The notes under the pieces: model-generated | The model's database searches: none | What the model saw: the letters and a program-made list of their open reading frames with translations, nothing else | Told to the model about the DNA's origin: nothing | Shown here: positions 49,093-60,534 of the stretch, piece after piece | Numbering within the stretch: position 1 is the first letter of the stretch | How the letters are laid out: the number at the start of each line of letters is the position of its first letter | Assembly (NCBI GenBank): GCA_001600095.1 | Contig: BCIX01000006.1 | Location: forward strand, 1,178,001-1,242,000 | DNA: 64,000 nucleotides | Direction of reading: 5' to 3' | Origin: Bullera alba | Lineage: Eukaryota; Basidiomycota; Tremellomycetes; Tremellales; Bulleraceae | Made by a program: the position numbers and the translations under genes

Positions 49093-51256
49093 ATGTCGAC
49101 CGAAACGCAGCCAGAGACCAAGCTCAGCAAAGAGGAGAAGAGACTGAGGAAGGAGGCCAAAAAGGCAAAGAAAGCGGCGGCGGCGGCGGAGAACGTTGAG
49201 ACGGCTGATGCCGAGGTAGTGTCCTCCAAGAAGGAGAAGAAGAGGAAGCGGGAGGAAGGGGTCGAGGCCGTCGAGCCAGTGGTAGCTGAGGGCGAGGCTG
49301 TTGCAGAGTCCAAGAAGGACAAGAAGAAGAAGAAGAAGGAGAAGGCTGCAGATGTCGCAGTGTCCACGCCCGAGGAGGATGGCGAGTCCTCGGTGAAGGC
49401 TGAGAAGAAGGACAAGAAGGAGAAGAAGGCCAAGAAGGACAAGTCTAACGCTGAATCAGAAGCCGTTGCCAGCTCGAGCTCTGCCGTTGCGAAGCCAGCT
49501 GTCAACAAGACCTTTTCGTCGGAACACAACGCATACCTCGAGAAACACAACATCACCCTTTCGCCCTCGCTCTACCCGCCTCAGCTTGCCATTCAATCCC
49601 TGCCGATCCCACAACTCCTGCTCGACTTCTTGAAGCAATTCGCAAACCCGACGCCTATCCAGGCATGCTCGTGGCCTGCCCTGCTGGACGGCAGGGACGT
49701 GGTTGGTATTGCGGAAACAGGTTCTGGAAAGACTTTGGCGTTTGGAATCCCCGCCCTGAACCATCTCCAAAATAAAGCAAGCGGTACTGGCGGTGCCGGT
49801 GCCGGTGGAAAGGGAAAGAAGGGCAAGGGCAAGAGTGCGATCGGCGTCCTGGTTCTCGCCCCAACGAGAGAGTTGGCCATGCAGTCCCATGAAAACCTGG
49901 AAAAGGCGGGAAAAACACTGGGCATAGAGAGTATTTGCATCTACGGGGGTGTGTCAAAACAGGATCAATACCGAGAACTCAACGACAATCGGGTCAAGAT
50001 CGTGGTCGGTACCCCTGGTCGTGTGTTGGATCTGGCCAACGAGGGTGCTTTGGATCTCTCCGGGTGAGTAAACCGTGCCCGAGCTGAGAAGAGGAGTTGC
50101 CGCTGACGAGGTTCGGTAGCGTGTCGTACCTTGTGCTGGACGAGGCGGACCGAATGCTCGACCAGGGATTCGAGAATGACATCAGACGGATCATCGCCCA
50201 TTGCCCCGGTCACGAGTCGGGCAGGCAGACTGTCATGTGTGCGTCTTCAGGGGGCCGCTCTGTTGGATACGAGAAGCCAGTGACTAATCGCCTTTAGTCT
50301 CTGCGACATGGCCAGAATCCGTCCGTCGACTGGCGAGCACGTTCCTCAGAGACCCGATCAAAGTGACCGTCGGGAGTGACGAGCTGAGTGCGAACAAGCG
50401 GATCGAGCAGATTGTCGAGGTGTTGGACAGCCCGCGGGACAAGGAGTAAGTAGCCGCCTCGGCTCTCAGGCCGAGCAGTTTGCTGATCTTGCTTAGCTTC
50501 CGGATGATGCACCACCTCAAGCAGCACTTGAAAGCCCACCCGTCCTCCGAGGCTGCGCCCACGCGTATCCTCGTCTTTGCGCTGTACAAGAAAGAAGCCC
50601 AGAGACTCGAGTTCACCATCCGACGAGGGGGATACACTGTCGTTGGACTGCATGGCGATCTGGACCAAGCGACCCGGTTCAAGGCGTTGGAAAAGTTCAA
50701 AAAGGGAGAAGTCAACGTCCTCGTGGCCACGGATGTCGCAGCTAGAGGATTGGATATCCCCGACGTGGGACTGGTCGTCAACGTCACCTTCCCTCTCACA
50801 ACAGGTGAGCAACCGTCGACTCGAAAAGACGTCAAGTCGAGGATGAGACATACTGACCTCCGACTTAGAGGACTTTGTGCATCGATGTGGACGAACGGGG
50901 CGAGCTGGCAAGACCGGTAAAGCCGTCACGTTCTTCACTGGTGAAGCGCACGAGAAGAGTCTTGCGGGCGAGTTTATGCGAGTCCTTCGGGACGCCGGCG
51001 CCGAGGTGAGCAATGACGCTGAGCGGCGAAGCGAGAGTGGAGGGAGGGATGATATGCTGACTCATGCAGGTGCCGAAAGAGATGGACAGATTCCCTACGA
51101 CCATCAAGAAGAAGGGTGAGTTGGTATCGTACCACCCTCGAGCGACGTGGTCCGTCTCGCGCGATCCTGACAATGTCCGTAGAGCACGGATCCTATGGTG
51201 CCTTTTACAAGGACACGTCGAATGCCCCCGCGCCGACCAAGATCACCTTTGACTAG
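49093..51256 (+). CDS. DBP3: DEAD-box RNA helicase, DBP3 type
   Basis: About six exons; exon 1 is 49093-50063 and exon 2 begins at 50120. The first ~150 residues are a Lys/Glu-rich nucleolar-type tail. The helicase motifs follow: Q motif region [20 protein letters not shown], Walker [31 protein letters not shown] in [21 protein letters not shown] across an intron, [34 protein letters not shown] and [15 protein letters not shown]. The C-terminus is [14 protein letters not shown]. Family knowledge: Dbp3 helps process 27SA2 pre-rRNA in the nucleolus; Dbp2 is close but lacks the basic head. A Gly/Lys insert ([18 protein letters not shown]) sits between motif I and motif Ia, which is longer than I expect for the family. 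Confidence 0.88.
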
Positions 51257-52550
51257 GCCACCTGTGGTACCGATTGAAGGCTGTTAGTCATGTGGATGCA
51301 GAGTGTAGCTTGTGACATAGACGTGTATGTAGAGTATAGATCATCTTTACTGGGCGATGAACTCGTACGACGAAGCAGATACGCGAAGGCACGATTGCAT
51401 CCGAAATCCGTCCGGTGTAGATCCGACCGAATAGATAGGCGTTTGACTAGGTTGGATCGCCGTCGGTGTCCACCATACTGGTCCAGGACTGTCCAGGTAC
51501 GTCCAGGGCGGACGGGTGGACGGCGAATGCTCTGTCGCTTGATCGCTTGTGTGTAGTTCCAGCCCCATGAACGGTGCGGGTGATAGTCGGTGACAGTTCT
51601 GATAGGTTTGGATGTATCGTAGCGTCACGTCCGCCATCCTGCATAGCTTCTGTACTACCGATGCCGACTTTCGTAGCGACCAAAAGCCGTCGCAGGCCCA
51701 CTGACCAGCCTCCTCCACCCGACACAGGACAGCCAGGACAGCCTAGAACAGCGGGCAGCAGGTACCAGGTCCAGCAGCAGTCCGTTGTCAGGTCCAAGAC
51801 CCAAGAGTTCGGCTTTGGATGCAGTTGGATGCCCGCGTTAGTGTTCCTAACTTTTCAAATGCCGATGATTCCTGCAAAACGCCTCTTACCATAACCGCCG
51901 AGGTGCGTCGTCGTCGTGCAGAGTGCCTCCTGCCTGCGCTCCTGCACGCTTCAGTGCTGAACGGTACTGAACCGACCTGGACCAGACCCGACGCACTCGT
52001 CGAATCCCGAGTCCGAGCCACCGCTAGGAGCCGCTAGGCCAGGCCAGGCCAAAGTGCGAGTTCACAGGAGTCGACTCATGGTCGATGGTCAGCGCTTACA
52101 CGTAAGTCCGAGCTTCCAGTTAGGTTCAGGCTCGCATGCATCTCCCGACAGTCTATACCCGGCGTTCGAGGGCCAGGATTGGTAACCGTACAAGCAGTAT
52201 AAAGACAGCGAGCATGTCTTGACTTGCGACTCTTACCACCGTCCCGCAACATCCGTCCTTTCACAAGACTGAAGTACTGCGTCGTCATCGATCAATCTAT
52301 CATCTTACATCGTCGCATTGCCACCATCTCGCTGGGCTTCTTGATCACCTAAGTCACCTCACGACCAGTCTGTAGAGTCTGCCCTTGATCAATCACATCC
52401 CTCACCATTCCAATCATCCTCAAACACCGGCTCATTGCTCGTAGAGGTATCCTTCGCTCACGGTCAATCGCCCTTGCACCGATCCAGATCGTCGTCGACA
52501 GAAAGTTCACCAGCACACCTCCTACACCCACACCCACACCCCCGCTCAAG
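51257..52550. other. Long intergenic region upstream of GPX
   Basis: 1.3 kb without a supported gene. It has several near-repeats of GTCCAGG/CCAGGAC (about 51,480-51,510 and 51,720-51,780) and of AGGCCAGGCC near 52,040. A TATAAA lies at 52198-52203, and a CT-rich leader precedes the GPX ATG. Confidence 0.5.
52198..52203 (+). promoter_or_regulatory. TATA-like element of GPX
   Basis: TATAAA about 350 bases upstream of the glutathione peroxidase ATG, in a long 5' region. This would imply a leader of some 300 bases. Function inferred. Confidence 0.35.
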
Positions 52551-53583
52551 ATGTTCAGCGCTTTGGGATCGATCAAGTCGTCCATCGCGGGATTCCTGCC
52601 CGAGACAGTGGACCCGGCTGCCGGCCAAAAATCATTTTACGAGCTCAAGGCGCCTCTGCCCGGGAACAAGGAGTACGACTTTGTGAGTGCCTTCCGGATG
52701 CTTGTGAGCGGTGTGCAAAGTATGCAGATCCTGCACGGTGGGCCGTGCACGATGGACATTGGATGAGGTGGCGGTGATGGACGTTGGACGTTGGAGATCG
52801 GCAGATCTGAGGATCTAGGGATCTAGGGACATTCGCTCACACCAGTTTCAGGCCGATCTGAAAGGCAAAGTCGTCCTCATCGTCAACACTGCTTCGAAAT
52901 GGTGAGTACTCTTTCTCATGTTGCGATGAAGCATAGCGCGATGCTTACTACGGTTTAGCGGCTTCACATACCAGTTCACAGGGCTGGAAGAGCTGAATAA
53001 GGAGTATGGGGACAGAGGGTTGACAGTGCTTGGATTCCCTTCGAATGAGTTTGCTGGACAGGATCCCGGAACGGACGCGGACATCGAGTCGTTCTGCCAG
53101 GTCAACCATGGTGTTACCTTCAAGTTGATGAAGAAGGTGAGTAGCAGTGCAATCCGATACCACCCTCGACATCAGCCTCACAATCCTCTCCATCGTGATC
53201 TACCAGTCTGTGTTGCTTCCCAATGGGCATGACGCTGATCTACCTACCATAGTCCGAAGTCAACGGTAGCTCGATGAACGAAGTCTTCGCATGGCTCAAG
53301 ACGCAGAAGAGTGCCGATGGCACGGAATCCTTCGCCGGACCTATCAAGTGGTGAGTGACCACCCTCGTGTAGCGTCGCCTCTCCTCCTAGGCTCAGCGGA
53401 CATGTCAAACTCGTCGCGCTGGTACAACCAGAGGTCATCACTATGAGAGGATATGCCGCTGACTCGGTCACACTTAGGAACTTCAACAAATTCCTGGTGA
53501 ACCGAGAGGGTCAGGTAGTAGGCCGGTATGGATCGTCGACAAAGCCAGAGGCTATGAAGGCGGACATCGAGAAGCTGCTATGA
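52551..53583 (+). CDS. GPX: Glutathione peroxidase-type thiol peroxidase
   Basis: Five exons (52551-52682, 52852-52901, 52959-53136, 53253-53350, 53478-53583) give 187 codons. Conserved elements are VVLIVNTASKCGFTYQF with the peroxidatic cysteine, LTVLGFPSNEFAGQDPGTD with the catalytic glutamine, IESFCQVNHGVTFKLMKK with the likely resolving cysteine, and WNFNKFLVNREGQVVGRYGS with Trp and Asn of the tetrad. Family knowledge: fungal members use thioredoxin to reduce peroxides, and yeast Gpx3 also relays the signal to Yap1. The peroxidatic residue is encoded by TGC split by an intron, so it is cysteine and not selenocysteine. A ~30-residue N-terminal extension (MFSALGSIKSSIAGFLPETV) precedes the family start and could be an organelle presequence. 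Confidence 0.92.
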
Positions 53584-53988
53584 GAGGGTAATGAAAGATG
53601 AACAGAGTGGCGCAGTACGAAGCAGGATCTAAACTCGACTCATTACTGATTATATCTAATGTATCGATACGTCAAATTGGACGGTCTGTTGTGTGGATCG
53701 CTTGAGAGGTGCCGATGGGTCTGTGCTGAAGGGAAGGGAATGACCTCTCGAAGCAGGGCCTCTTCAAAGTTTGATTGCGTGTGTCACTTGGTATGATTGA
53801 GTTCAGCAATCTCAGGGCACGAGGACACTCCCCCTCCCACTTGCTTCTAGCGCTCTCTGGCCTTCCTTTGCCGATTAACTTTTCTGGGCTCGTGTTCACA
53901 CAAACGGGCATCCCGGCCCACAGCTGGCGGCCTCATAGCCGGACGAGTAGCACGTACACTTGCACTGCCTATTGTCCACCTCGTTGCA
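53584..53988. other. Convergent 3' region of GPX and RIB3
   Basis: About 400 bases; no gene supported. Confidence 0.45.
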
Positions 53989-54881
53989 TTATACTTCGAG
54001 ATCCTGTGCTTTTGGTATCCTCCCACTACCCTCCCTCGCCGCGTACTCTGCCAACGCATCGACCGAGATGATCTTGAGACCCCATGTCCTTGCGAATCTA
54101 TAACAGTCGTCTCTCCTGGCCATGCTTCCGGCCGGATCTTCCGCATTTGTCAACTCGCACAACACACCAGCGGGACTCTGCCCGGCGAGGTAGCAGAGGT
54201 CTGCGCGGATATCAGCTCTGTGCTGTGGCTGTACCTCAAGGCTGAAGGATGACAATGCGGATTGAAGGTGGCACTCACCGACTGCGGCCTCGGTGTGACC
54301 TCTACGCTTGACCACTCCTCCGGGGGTATACCTCAATGTGACAATATGACCCGGTCTAGTAAACTCGTCTGCGGATGCCGAACTATCGGCGAGGAGTCTT
54401 GCAGCATAGGCCCTATCGTGTCCAGAGATTCCGGTGGTGGTTGGATGCCTCGATCCATCGGCGTCAATGGTGAGATGGTATGCGGTTCCTTTTGGATCTT
54501 GACTCGTTCCCGAGCGTGGGAGTAGAGGCGGTAATTGAAGTTCTTGCAGTCGTCTCGGTGGAAGGGAGATACAGATGAAACCACTGCCCGGTGTCAACAC
54601 ATTCCCCCTATCGCTAGCTTCGTACATCGCCGAGAGCCCGATTGACATTTCAGAAGAACAATCTGAACCTACCTCGTCCATTTCACCATCCAGGCCATAC
54701 CCTCTGTCGTGATTCGGCCAGCGGCACAAACGACGTCTCCCTCGTTCTCCCGGCTCTCATCGTCCATAACGACAACAAATTCTCCGTTGCCGATAGCGGC
54801 CACTGCGTCCTCTACGCTGTCGAACTGGAAGGGCGAGGGGATCTCCGTCGACGCCGAGGCATTGCGGACAGGGGCGGACAT
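53989..54881 (-). CDS. RIB3: 3,4-dihydroxy-2-butanone 4-phosphate synthase
   Basis: Three exons (54881-54673, 54583-54279, 54200-53989) give 241 codons. Motifs: [20 protein letters not shown] with the acidic active-site loop, [11 protein letters not shown] across intron 1, [39 protein letters not shown] and [20 protein letters not shown] across intron 2, then [16 protein letters not shown]. Family knowledge: the enzyme converts ribulose 5-phosphate to formate and the four-carbon precursor of lumazine, a committed step of riboflavin synthesis. No GTP cyclohydrolase II domain is fused, in line with fungal monofunctional enzymes. It is divergent from the hydrolase gene starting at 55442, with a TATATA 97 bases upstream. 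Confidence 0.95.
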
Positions 54882-54977
54882 GGCGACGAGGGGAATTGAG
54901 CTTGCGCTGATATTTCTGCGATGTGTTCACTCCTGATACACCCTCTTCAGTCTTCTTCAGTTCAAGGCAAGAACGAC

Positions 54978-54983
54978 TATATA
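54978..54983 (-). promoter_or_regulatory. TATA-like element of RIB3
   Basis: TATATA 97 bases upstream of the RIB3 ATG, in the divergent promoter. Function inferred from position. Confidence 0.35.
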
Positions 54984-55112
54984 GGCAAGCTCGCTACTCT
55001 CAGATAGCACTCCAGCAAGCACACAATCACACGGATCAGTCAGCTTTCCCCGAAAAAAACAAGGTAAGCGGACTTGACCGATAACAGCGCGGGTAGAGTT
55101 TACGGGTGCTGC

Positions 55113-55126
55113 TAACCGCGCGGTTA
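55113..55126. promoter_or_regulatory. 14-base perfect palindrome in a divergent promoter
   Basis: TAACCGCGCGGTTA reads the same on both strands and lies midway between the RIB3 and hydrolase starts. It overlaps an ACGCGT word (55126-55131), which equals the MCB box of cell-cycle promoters. It may be a dimeric transcription factor site; no regulator is named. Confidence 0.4.
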
Positions 55127-55251
55127 CGCGTCGCCGCTGCCCTTCGGCATGACGTCGCTCGGCCATCGGGCATCCTCTCGCTCCTGTTTTCTCGCTGTCA
55201 AAGTTGGGCATCGGTCCCCGTATCACAACAGTGATCATCGCTCTCAAGAGG

Positions 55252-55257
55252 TATATA
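55252..55257 (+). promoter_or_regulatory. TATA-like element of the alpha/beta hydrolase gene
   Basis: TATATA 185 bases upstream of the ATG at 55442. Function inferred from position. Confidence 0.3.
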
Positions 55258-55441
55258 GCTGACCCTCGAGCAACTATCCCCCAACACTGGTCACAACGGG
55301 ACACTCTCAGAGGAGACAGCCCCAGACACAAAGGTTCCTCGTTCACTCCCTTGTCGCCTCTCAGAGCGACATCCCCTGGACCCCATCATCACCGCCCTAC
55401 GCCCATCTCGCCTCTGGCAAGGCATCTCCCGACTAGGCAGA

Positions 55442-57441
55442 ATGACTGCTTCACTCCCTGCCACACGCTCGACCACCCCGGCTCAAGACGTCAAACGAAT
55501 GGCCACCCCACCACCAGCTTCAAAACCGATTCCCCAGGACTTCCGATCGTCCCTCGCCGCATGGTGGAACAACGCGTCGTACAAAGAAGCTCGATATGCC
55601 GAAGAGCGGCTGCTCAGGCGTATGGCAGCGTTCGAGCCTTCGCCTTCTAGTCCAGAGGAAGTCAAGGGGTGGTTCGGATGGGGCAGTACGTCGCAAACTG
55701 CTGCGAGGCAGGATTCACCGAGCCATGAAGCCTCGACGGAGGGCCTGGCGCGATCGGTATCAAGAACAACGGCCAGTCAGCTGAATGAAGCAGAGCAGAA
55801 TCGGGCTGGAGAAGAGGTTTCGTTGCCCGTTGGAATAGGGTCTACCAACTTGATAGCCACAATCAAAAACGTCTTTATCCCCACGCCCAATCCCGACCAC
55901 GCGCCAGCTCATCCTGCCGATCCGGTCGAGCCGTCCGTCTCTGCGGAGTTTGGCACCACTGCCAGCGCTTCGTCCTCGACATCCTCATTGTCGGGGGAGA
56001 AGTCCAAGTCGAAGGTGAAATGCCACAAGGTCAAGGATGACAAACTGGTCGATTACCTCAACACGCTGGAAATCTCGACGCCCGAGAACGCCAATAGCAA
56101 AGAGGCTGTAGTCATGCTGCACGGTTACGCAGCTGCACTAGGGTGAGTGGAGACGATCTTGCACGAGTAGTTTGAATCCGCCTCGCTAACATCGCGATCA
56201 GCTTTTTCTTCAGGAATTGGGAGGCCGTTGCAACCACGGCCAACGATACTGGCAGACGGACATTCTTCCTCGACTGGCTCGGTATGGGACTTTCATCCAG
56301 ACCTTCGCCCAAACTACTCGACTCGCCATCATCAGTCGAGACACCTGCTCGAGTCGCCCGAGCCGAGCACTTCTTCCTCTCATCGCTCGAGTCGTGGCGA
56401 GCGTCTGTCGGATTGGAGAAGATGGTCCTGGTGGGCCACTCCCTCGGAGGGTATCTCGCCTCGGCATATACCGCTCGATATCCCGACCGGGTGAGCGCCC
56501 TGATATTGGTCAGTCCAGCGGGTATCCCCCATGGACCCGAGTACAAGCGTTATCAAACCTCTGCCGAATTGGCCGCTGGCAAAACAAGGACTGTAGGCGT
56601 CAACGCCGACGGGGCTGGCGTCGGCGAGGGAAGGGAAGAGGCTGCAGAGGCGGTAGAGGCAGAGTTGAACAAGACCCAGCCGGAGGCCAAAGGAGAGGCC
56701 AAGCAGTGGCAAAAGGACCAGACGCTCACCAGAAAGTACATGATGAAGTGTGAGTACGGCTGCCCCTCGCCCGATGTGCCAATGCTGACATGGCGATTCA
56801 GTCTTCGTTTGGGGCTGGGAGAAGGGTTTATCCCCGTTTTCAATCCTTCGAGTGAGTACGAGTACAATATATATCTGAATCTAGAAAGCTGATCCCATCC
56901 AGAACATGGGACCCTATGGACCGCTCTTTGCTAGTCGGTACACGCAACGGCGATTCGCCTCGCAATCCGAGGAAGACCGACGCGACATTCACGCTTATAT
57001 CTACAACACGAGCATACTCAAGGGTTCGGGGGAGTTTTGCATCTGTGAGTCCGCTCCCAACCTCTATTCGCCGTTGGCTCTACATTTCGACTGACCTGCG
57101 TCAGCGCATATACTTGCACCGGGGGCGTATGCCAGGATACCGATTTTGGACAGGATAGGTCAGGTCAAAGTCCCCGTCACGTTCATGTGTGAGTTTCCAG
57201 ACCCAGGACAACTCGAGGGGTGGCCCGCTGACCTTGCGCAGACGGCGACAACGACTGGATGGACGTTGACGGAGGCAAGGACGCGGTGAAAGAGTTGGAA
57301 AAGGCCGGAAACAAGAACGCATCAGTCCACGTCGTTCCCAAAGCCGGTCACCATCTCTATCTCGACAATCCGGAGTACACCAACAAGCTGCTAGACGACG
57401 CCATCAAGGCCTTGCCCAAAGTGTCCGTGGCGCAGCGCTAG
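55442..57441 (+). CDS. ABHD5/CLD1-type alpha/beta hydrolase
   Basis: About six exons. The first ~180 residues are low complexity except AAWWNNASYKEARYAEERLL and FIPTPNPD, which recur in this family. The hydrolase fold follows: EAVVMLHGYAAALG, then FFRNWEAVATTANDTGRRTF, FLDWLGMGLSSRP, the nucleophile elbow VLVGHSLGGYLASAYTARYP, LILVSPAGIPHGPEY, VTFMYGDNDWMDV with the acid residue, and AGHHLYLDNPE with the His inside an H-x4-D motif. Family knowledge: relatives include human ABHD5/CGI-58, yeast Ict1 (lysophosphatidic acid acyltransferase) and Cld1 (mitochondrial cardiolipin phospholipase). ABHD5 has lost the nucleophile Ser, but this protein keeps it, so it is probably an active lipase or transferase. 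Mitochondrial targeting is not obvious. Confidence 0.85.
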
Positions 57442-57779
57442 CATCCGGTCTCTGGCCACCGAGTTATAGGTTGGGCATCGCGGAATGATCACGAGAAATA
57501 AGTATAGGTCGTTGTGTATAGTAGGTCATTACATAGACTTGTATTATAGATGATATCATTGTAGTCGTATGCAGCCGTCTAATCTTGTGAACAAAGGCAG
57601 TGAGGAGGTTCAAGTCCAGGGGGCACCGTTCAATCACAAAGTTCGTAGGGCGTGGCAGGGCCTAGGGTCGTGCAGGTCGTTGAGGTTGTCGTGGCTGAGT
57701 GTAGCAGCGGAGCTCGTGGTTGTGGTGATAGTCTCAATCGTGGAGAGCACGATGGAGTCTAGTAGTACCTGCAGTCCTA
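57442..57779. other. Convergent 3' region
   Basis: Between the hydrolase gene and ERF4, which converge. No gene supported. Confidence 0.4.
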
Positions 57780-59025
57780 TTAGCAGTCCATCACATCGAG
57801 AGGATGAGGATCATAAACATACTCGATTTCCAACTACACCAGATGATGAGCGAATGCACAGCTACGCAAAGGGATAGACGGTACTCACGAATTGCAATGC
57901 CAGGTCTCTGGGTGAAAGGACATTGAGACCGGCTGGATTGAAAGTTGTTTCGTTGGAGCTCTCGATAATCTCTTCGACTTTCCGCAGTTCCTGAGAGCAA
58001 TATCAGCCCGGGAACCATCATAGGGGGCGACACACTCACCTTTTCGAAATGCGAAGTCCGCCACAGGACCGATGTCCACCATGTAGCTATAGCAATGACA
58101 TTATCGATCACCGCGCCTTTGACAGAGTAGGCCTGTGCCATTTGATCGTTGATACTGTCGATGAAGGCGTTCCATTGCTGGGGTGTCAACTGCACTGCGT
58201 TAGCCGGCAAGTATGGCTGCCTATTGAGTTGTCGGCTCACCCTTCCCTCGAGCTCCATTGGGAAGCCAGATTCAAACCTGCAACAAGCGATCGTCAGCAC
58301 TCGGTCCAAAGTGAGGCAAACACTCAATAAGAATGTTGGACTCACTGGCAGACCTCACCCCCGCTCCAATCCCTTTCTATCCTTATAATCTCCTTTGGCA
58401 GATCTCTACCCACTTTCCCGGTGACCCCCTCCCCATAATAGCTATTCGTCGGTATCGCGCTCTTGCTATACCCCGATCTTGGGGTTATCCGCCGTCCATC
58501 CTCACCCAGTGCTGCGCCCCGCCAGCCCTGGAGGTCTTGCTGGATTTTCTCGCGGAGTCGAGTGAGGCGCTGGGCCTCGAACGCTTCCTCCCAATTTGGC
58601 GTATATCCCGTCGGGTACACCGACGCTGGAGACTGAAATCTGTCGAAAGGGGTCGAGGAGGGGATATTTAGAGTGGAGTATGTCGACGAGGGGGGCAGAG
58701 GGGTGTTTTCATCCACGTCGTCGTGATCTTTGGATGGTGGTTGGGCCGAGGGCGCTGGTGCGACTTCGCTTTGACCATTGAGAGGATGTATGAGACGGTC
58801 GGGGGTATCATTGCCAGTCATGCTACTGGTACCCTGGACGGCTTGAGTTTGCTCAGGAAGCTGCGTTTGGTGAAAGGGGAATGTTGATGGGATATTGCTC
58901 GCACTCGGGATAACCTGCTCGGACCGCTTGGTGTCATGTTCAACACCCTCGACCTCCGGGGAGCCCGTCTGCCGCCGAGAGAAGTCGACCGACGGCCTCT
59001 CAGCCACTTCGACTTCCTCGGCCAT
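57780..59025 (-). CDS. ERF4: ERF4/GOLGA7-type palmitoyltransferase accessory subunit
   Basis: Several exons. The first ~190 residues are disordered and acidic with SQPPSKDHDDVDENTPLPPS-like composition. The family domain follows: KEIIRIERDWSGGEVCQ at a splice, FESGFPMELEGR, LTPQQWNAFIDSINDQMAQA, NVIAIATWWTSVLWRTSHFE, KVEEIIESSNETTFNPAGLN, LSPRDLALQF and the last exon LEIEYVYDPHPLDVMDC. Family knowledge: Erf4 (Shr5) stabilises the DHHC enzyme Erf2 at the ER, which palmitoylates Ras; GOLGA7 does the same for DHHC9 in animals. The C-terminal cysteine is notable because GOLGA7 is itself palmitoylated, but that is at other sites. A TATATA lies 156 bases upstream of the ATG. Confidence 0.82.
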
Positions 59026-59458
59026 AACGATGAGGTCCGGCGATCACTAGCTGTGAACCGGTCTGTGAAGGCGGATTGATCGCGGGGTTGAACCAAATCA
59101 CGTCTTCGGGTGGACCGCGCCTAGCATCCCTGTAGCCGCAGCCTGAGCAGATACTTTCGAGCCTGTGGATGAGATGGGAGTATATAGAGTCGTCTTGATG
59201 TGGACAGCTGCTGTCAGATGCGCGTGCTGAGAGTAAGAGATGAATGGTAGGTGTGGAATGTCAAGGAGACAGGTTGTCGTGTCGTCAAAATCAGGCACGG
59301 CTATTTGGTCCTGACTCCTTTGGCCGGTCGCCCAGTGGTGTAGAGTACACTACGCTGCTCAGTGAGGCCATACCGCCCATGCGCTGGCTATACAGCAGCC
59401 TACACCGTCTCTAGAGGCTATGCACACTATGATAGCTACTGCACCATCACACTACGTA
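59026..59458. other. ERF4 promoter and CAB5 3' flank
   Basis: About 430 bases; apart from the TATA-like element nothing was recognised. Confidence 0.4.
59181..59186 (-). promoter_or_regulatory. TATA-like element of ERF4
   Basis: TATATA 156 bases upstream of the ERF4 ATG. Function inferred. Confidence 0.3.
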
Positions 59459-60421
59459 TCACTCTCCATCTAATATACTGCCCGTCTGCCGCCGTCTCGT
59501 CCTATCCGCCATTTCATAGCTCTCCCCTCCGCCTCCGACCTTGGGCCTGTGGTCCATCTCACCTCTGCCCCTTCTCCTGCCTTTATCCGCCGCACTGCCC
59601 CTCCACCACGTCTGCAACAGACACAACGCACCCGCCGAGAGACCCAGAGGAGGTATGAACCAGCATATCCTCCACCACCACCCGCTCGAGCCGCCCTGCT
59701 GGGCCTTCCAGCGCGCTACCAGGCGGTCTATCTGCGCAGTAAGATCGGCTTGGGTTCCAGAATTGTCTATGACTTGCGTGGCGTAGGACAATTTCTGCGA
59801 GAGCGGCAATTGGGATGCTATCCTAGATGAGGCTTGTGCCGGCGTTAGAGGTGGATCCGAGGGTCGAGCCAGGAGTCGTGATAACTGCAGTTTCTCGTTC
59901 CTACAGATTGTCAGACCACTCTTCACCACAAGCGGACGAAAGTGTTTAAAGGTAGGACCAGACTCACACGAAAACCACGACGACCTCGCCGACCCACTTC
60001 CACAACCCGGCTTCGATGAGTAATGGCACATCGACCACTATACACCAATGTCCCTTGAGCCAATACTTGATCGCCCTGTTGACCATCTCCTTTCTTACCC
60101 TCGGGTGGATCACCCCATTCAACCATTTCCTCTCGTCCGAGTCGTTGAACACGATGTCGCCAATGGCAGCGCGATTCAAGCTAATCCCATCGTCGAGCGT
60201 CACGCGGTCTGGGCCAAAGTGGTTCACTACCAGCTTGTACCCTGATGTCCCGGGCTCGATGACTTCTCGGGCGAGTACGTCGGCGTCGATGATAGGAACC
60301 CCGTGCGAGGCGAGCAATTTGGATACCGTTGATTTCCCAGAGGCGATACCTCCTGTCAATCCGACGACTGTGGGTTGTTAGCGTGTATCGTAATATGGAA
60401 TCATGATTACCTACCCAGCAT
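59459..60421 (-). CDS. CAB5: Dephospho-CoA kinase with C-terminal membrane segment
   Basis: Exon 1 is only seven coding bases (ATGCTGG, 60421-60415); exon 2 continues VGLTGGIASGKSTVSKLLAS with the P-loop. Next come GVPIIDADVLAREVIEPGTS, GISLNRAAIGDIVFNDSDER, LNGVIHPRVRKEMVNRAIKY and VVDVPLLIEAGLWKWVGEVV. After a further intron: NEKLQLSRLLARPSDPPLTP and ASSRIASQLPLSQKLSYATQ, the lid and helix that close the CoaE fold. Then WWRICWFIPPLGLSAGALCL forms a predicted membrane helix followed by an Arg/Gly-rich tail. Family knowledge: the enzyme adds the 3' phosphate in the last step of coenzyme A synthesis. The membrane tail suggests anchoring at ER or mitochondrial outer membrane. Confidence 0.9.
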
Positions 60422-60534
60422 TCTTCAAGTCACTTCCGGAGGCTACTCTGCAGTGCTAATGGGTCACCTTCCGAGCTTGGCGTCGAAGTACCAAAGAGTG
60501 GGCGTCGAGGTGACACCAGCAGGAATCAGGATCA

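Noticed and set aside
51257..52550. Possible gene or non-coding RNA in the long GPX upstream region
   Set aside because: Only short frames and CCAGG-rich near-repeats were seen; no structure or product could be supported.
52891..52965. Selenocysteine in the glutathione peroxidase
   Set aside because: Splicing yields TGC for cysteine at the active site; fungi of this group are not known to make selenoproteins.
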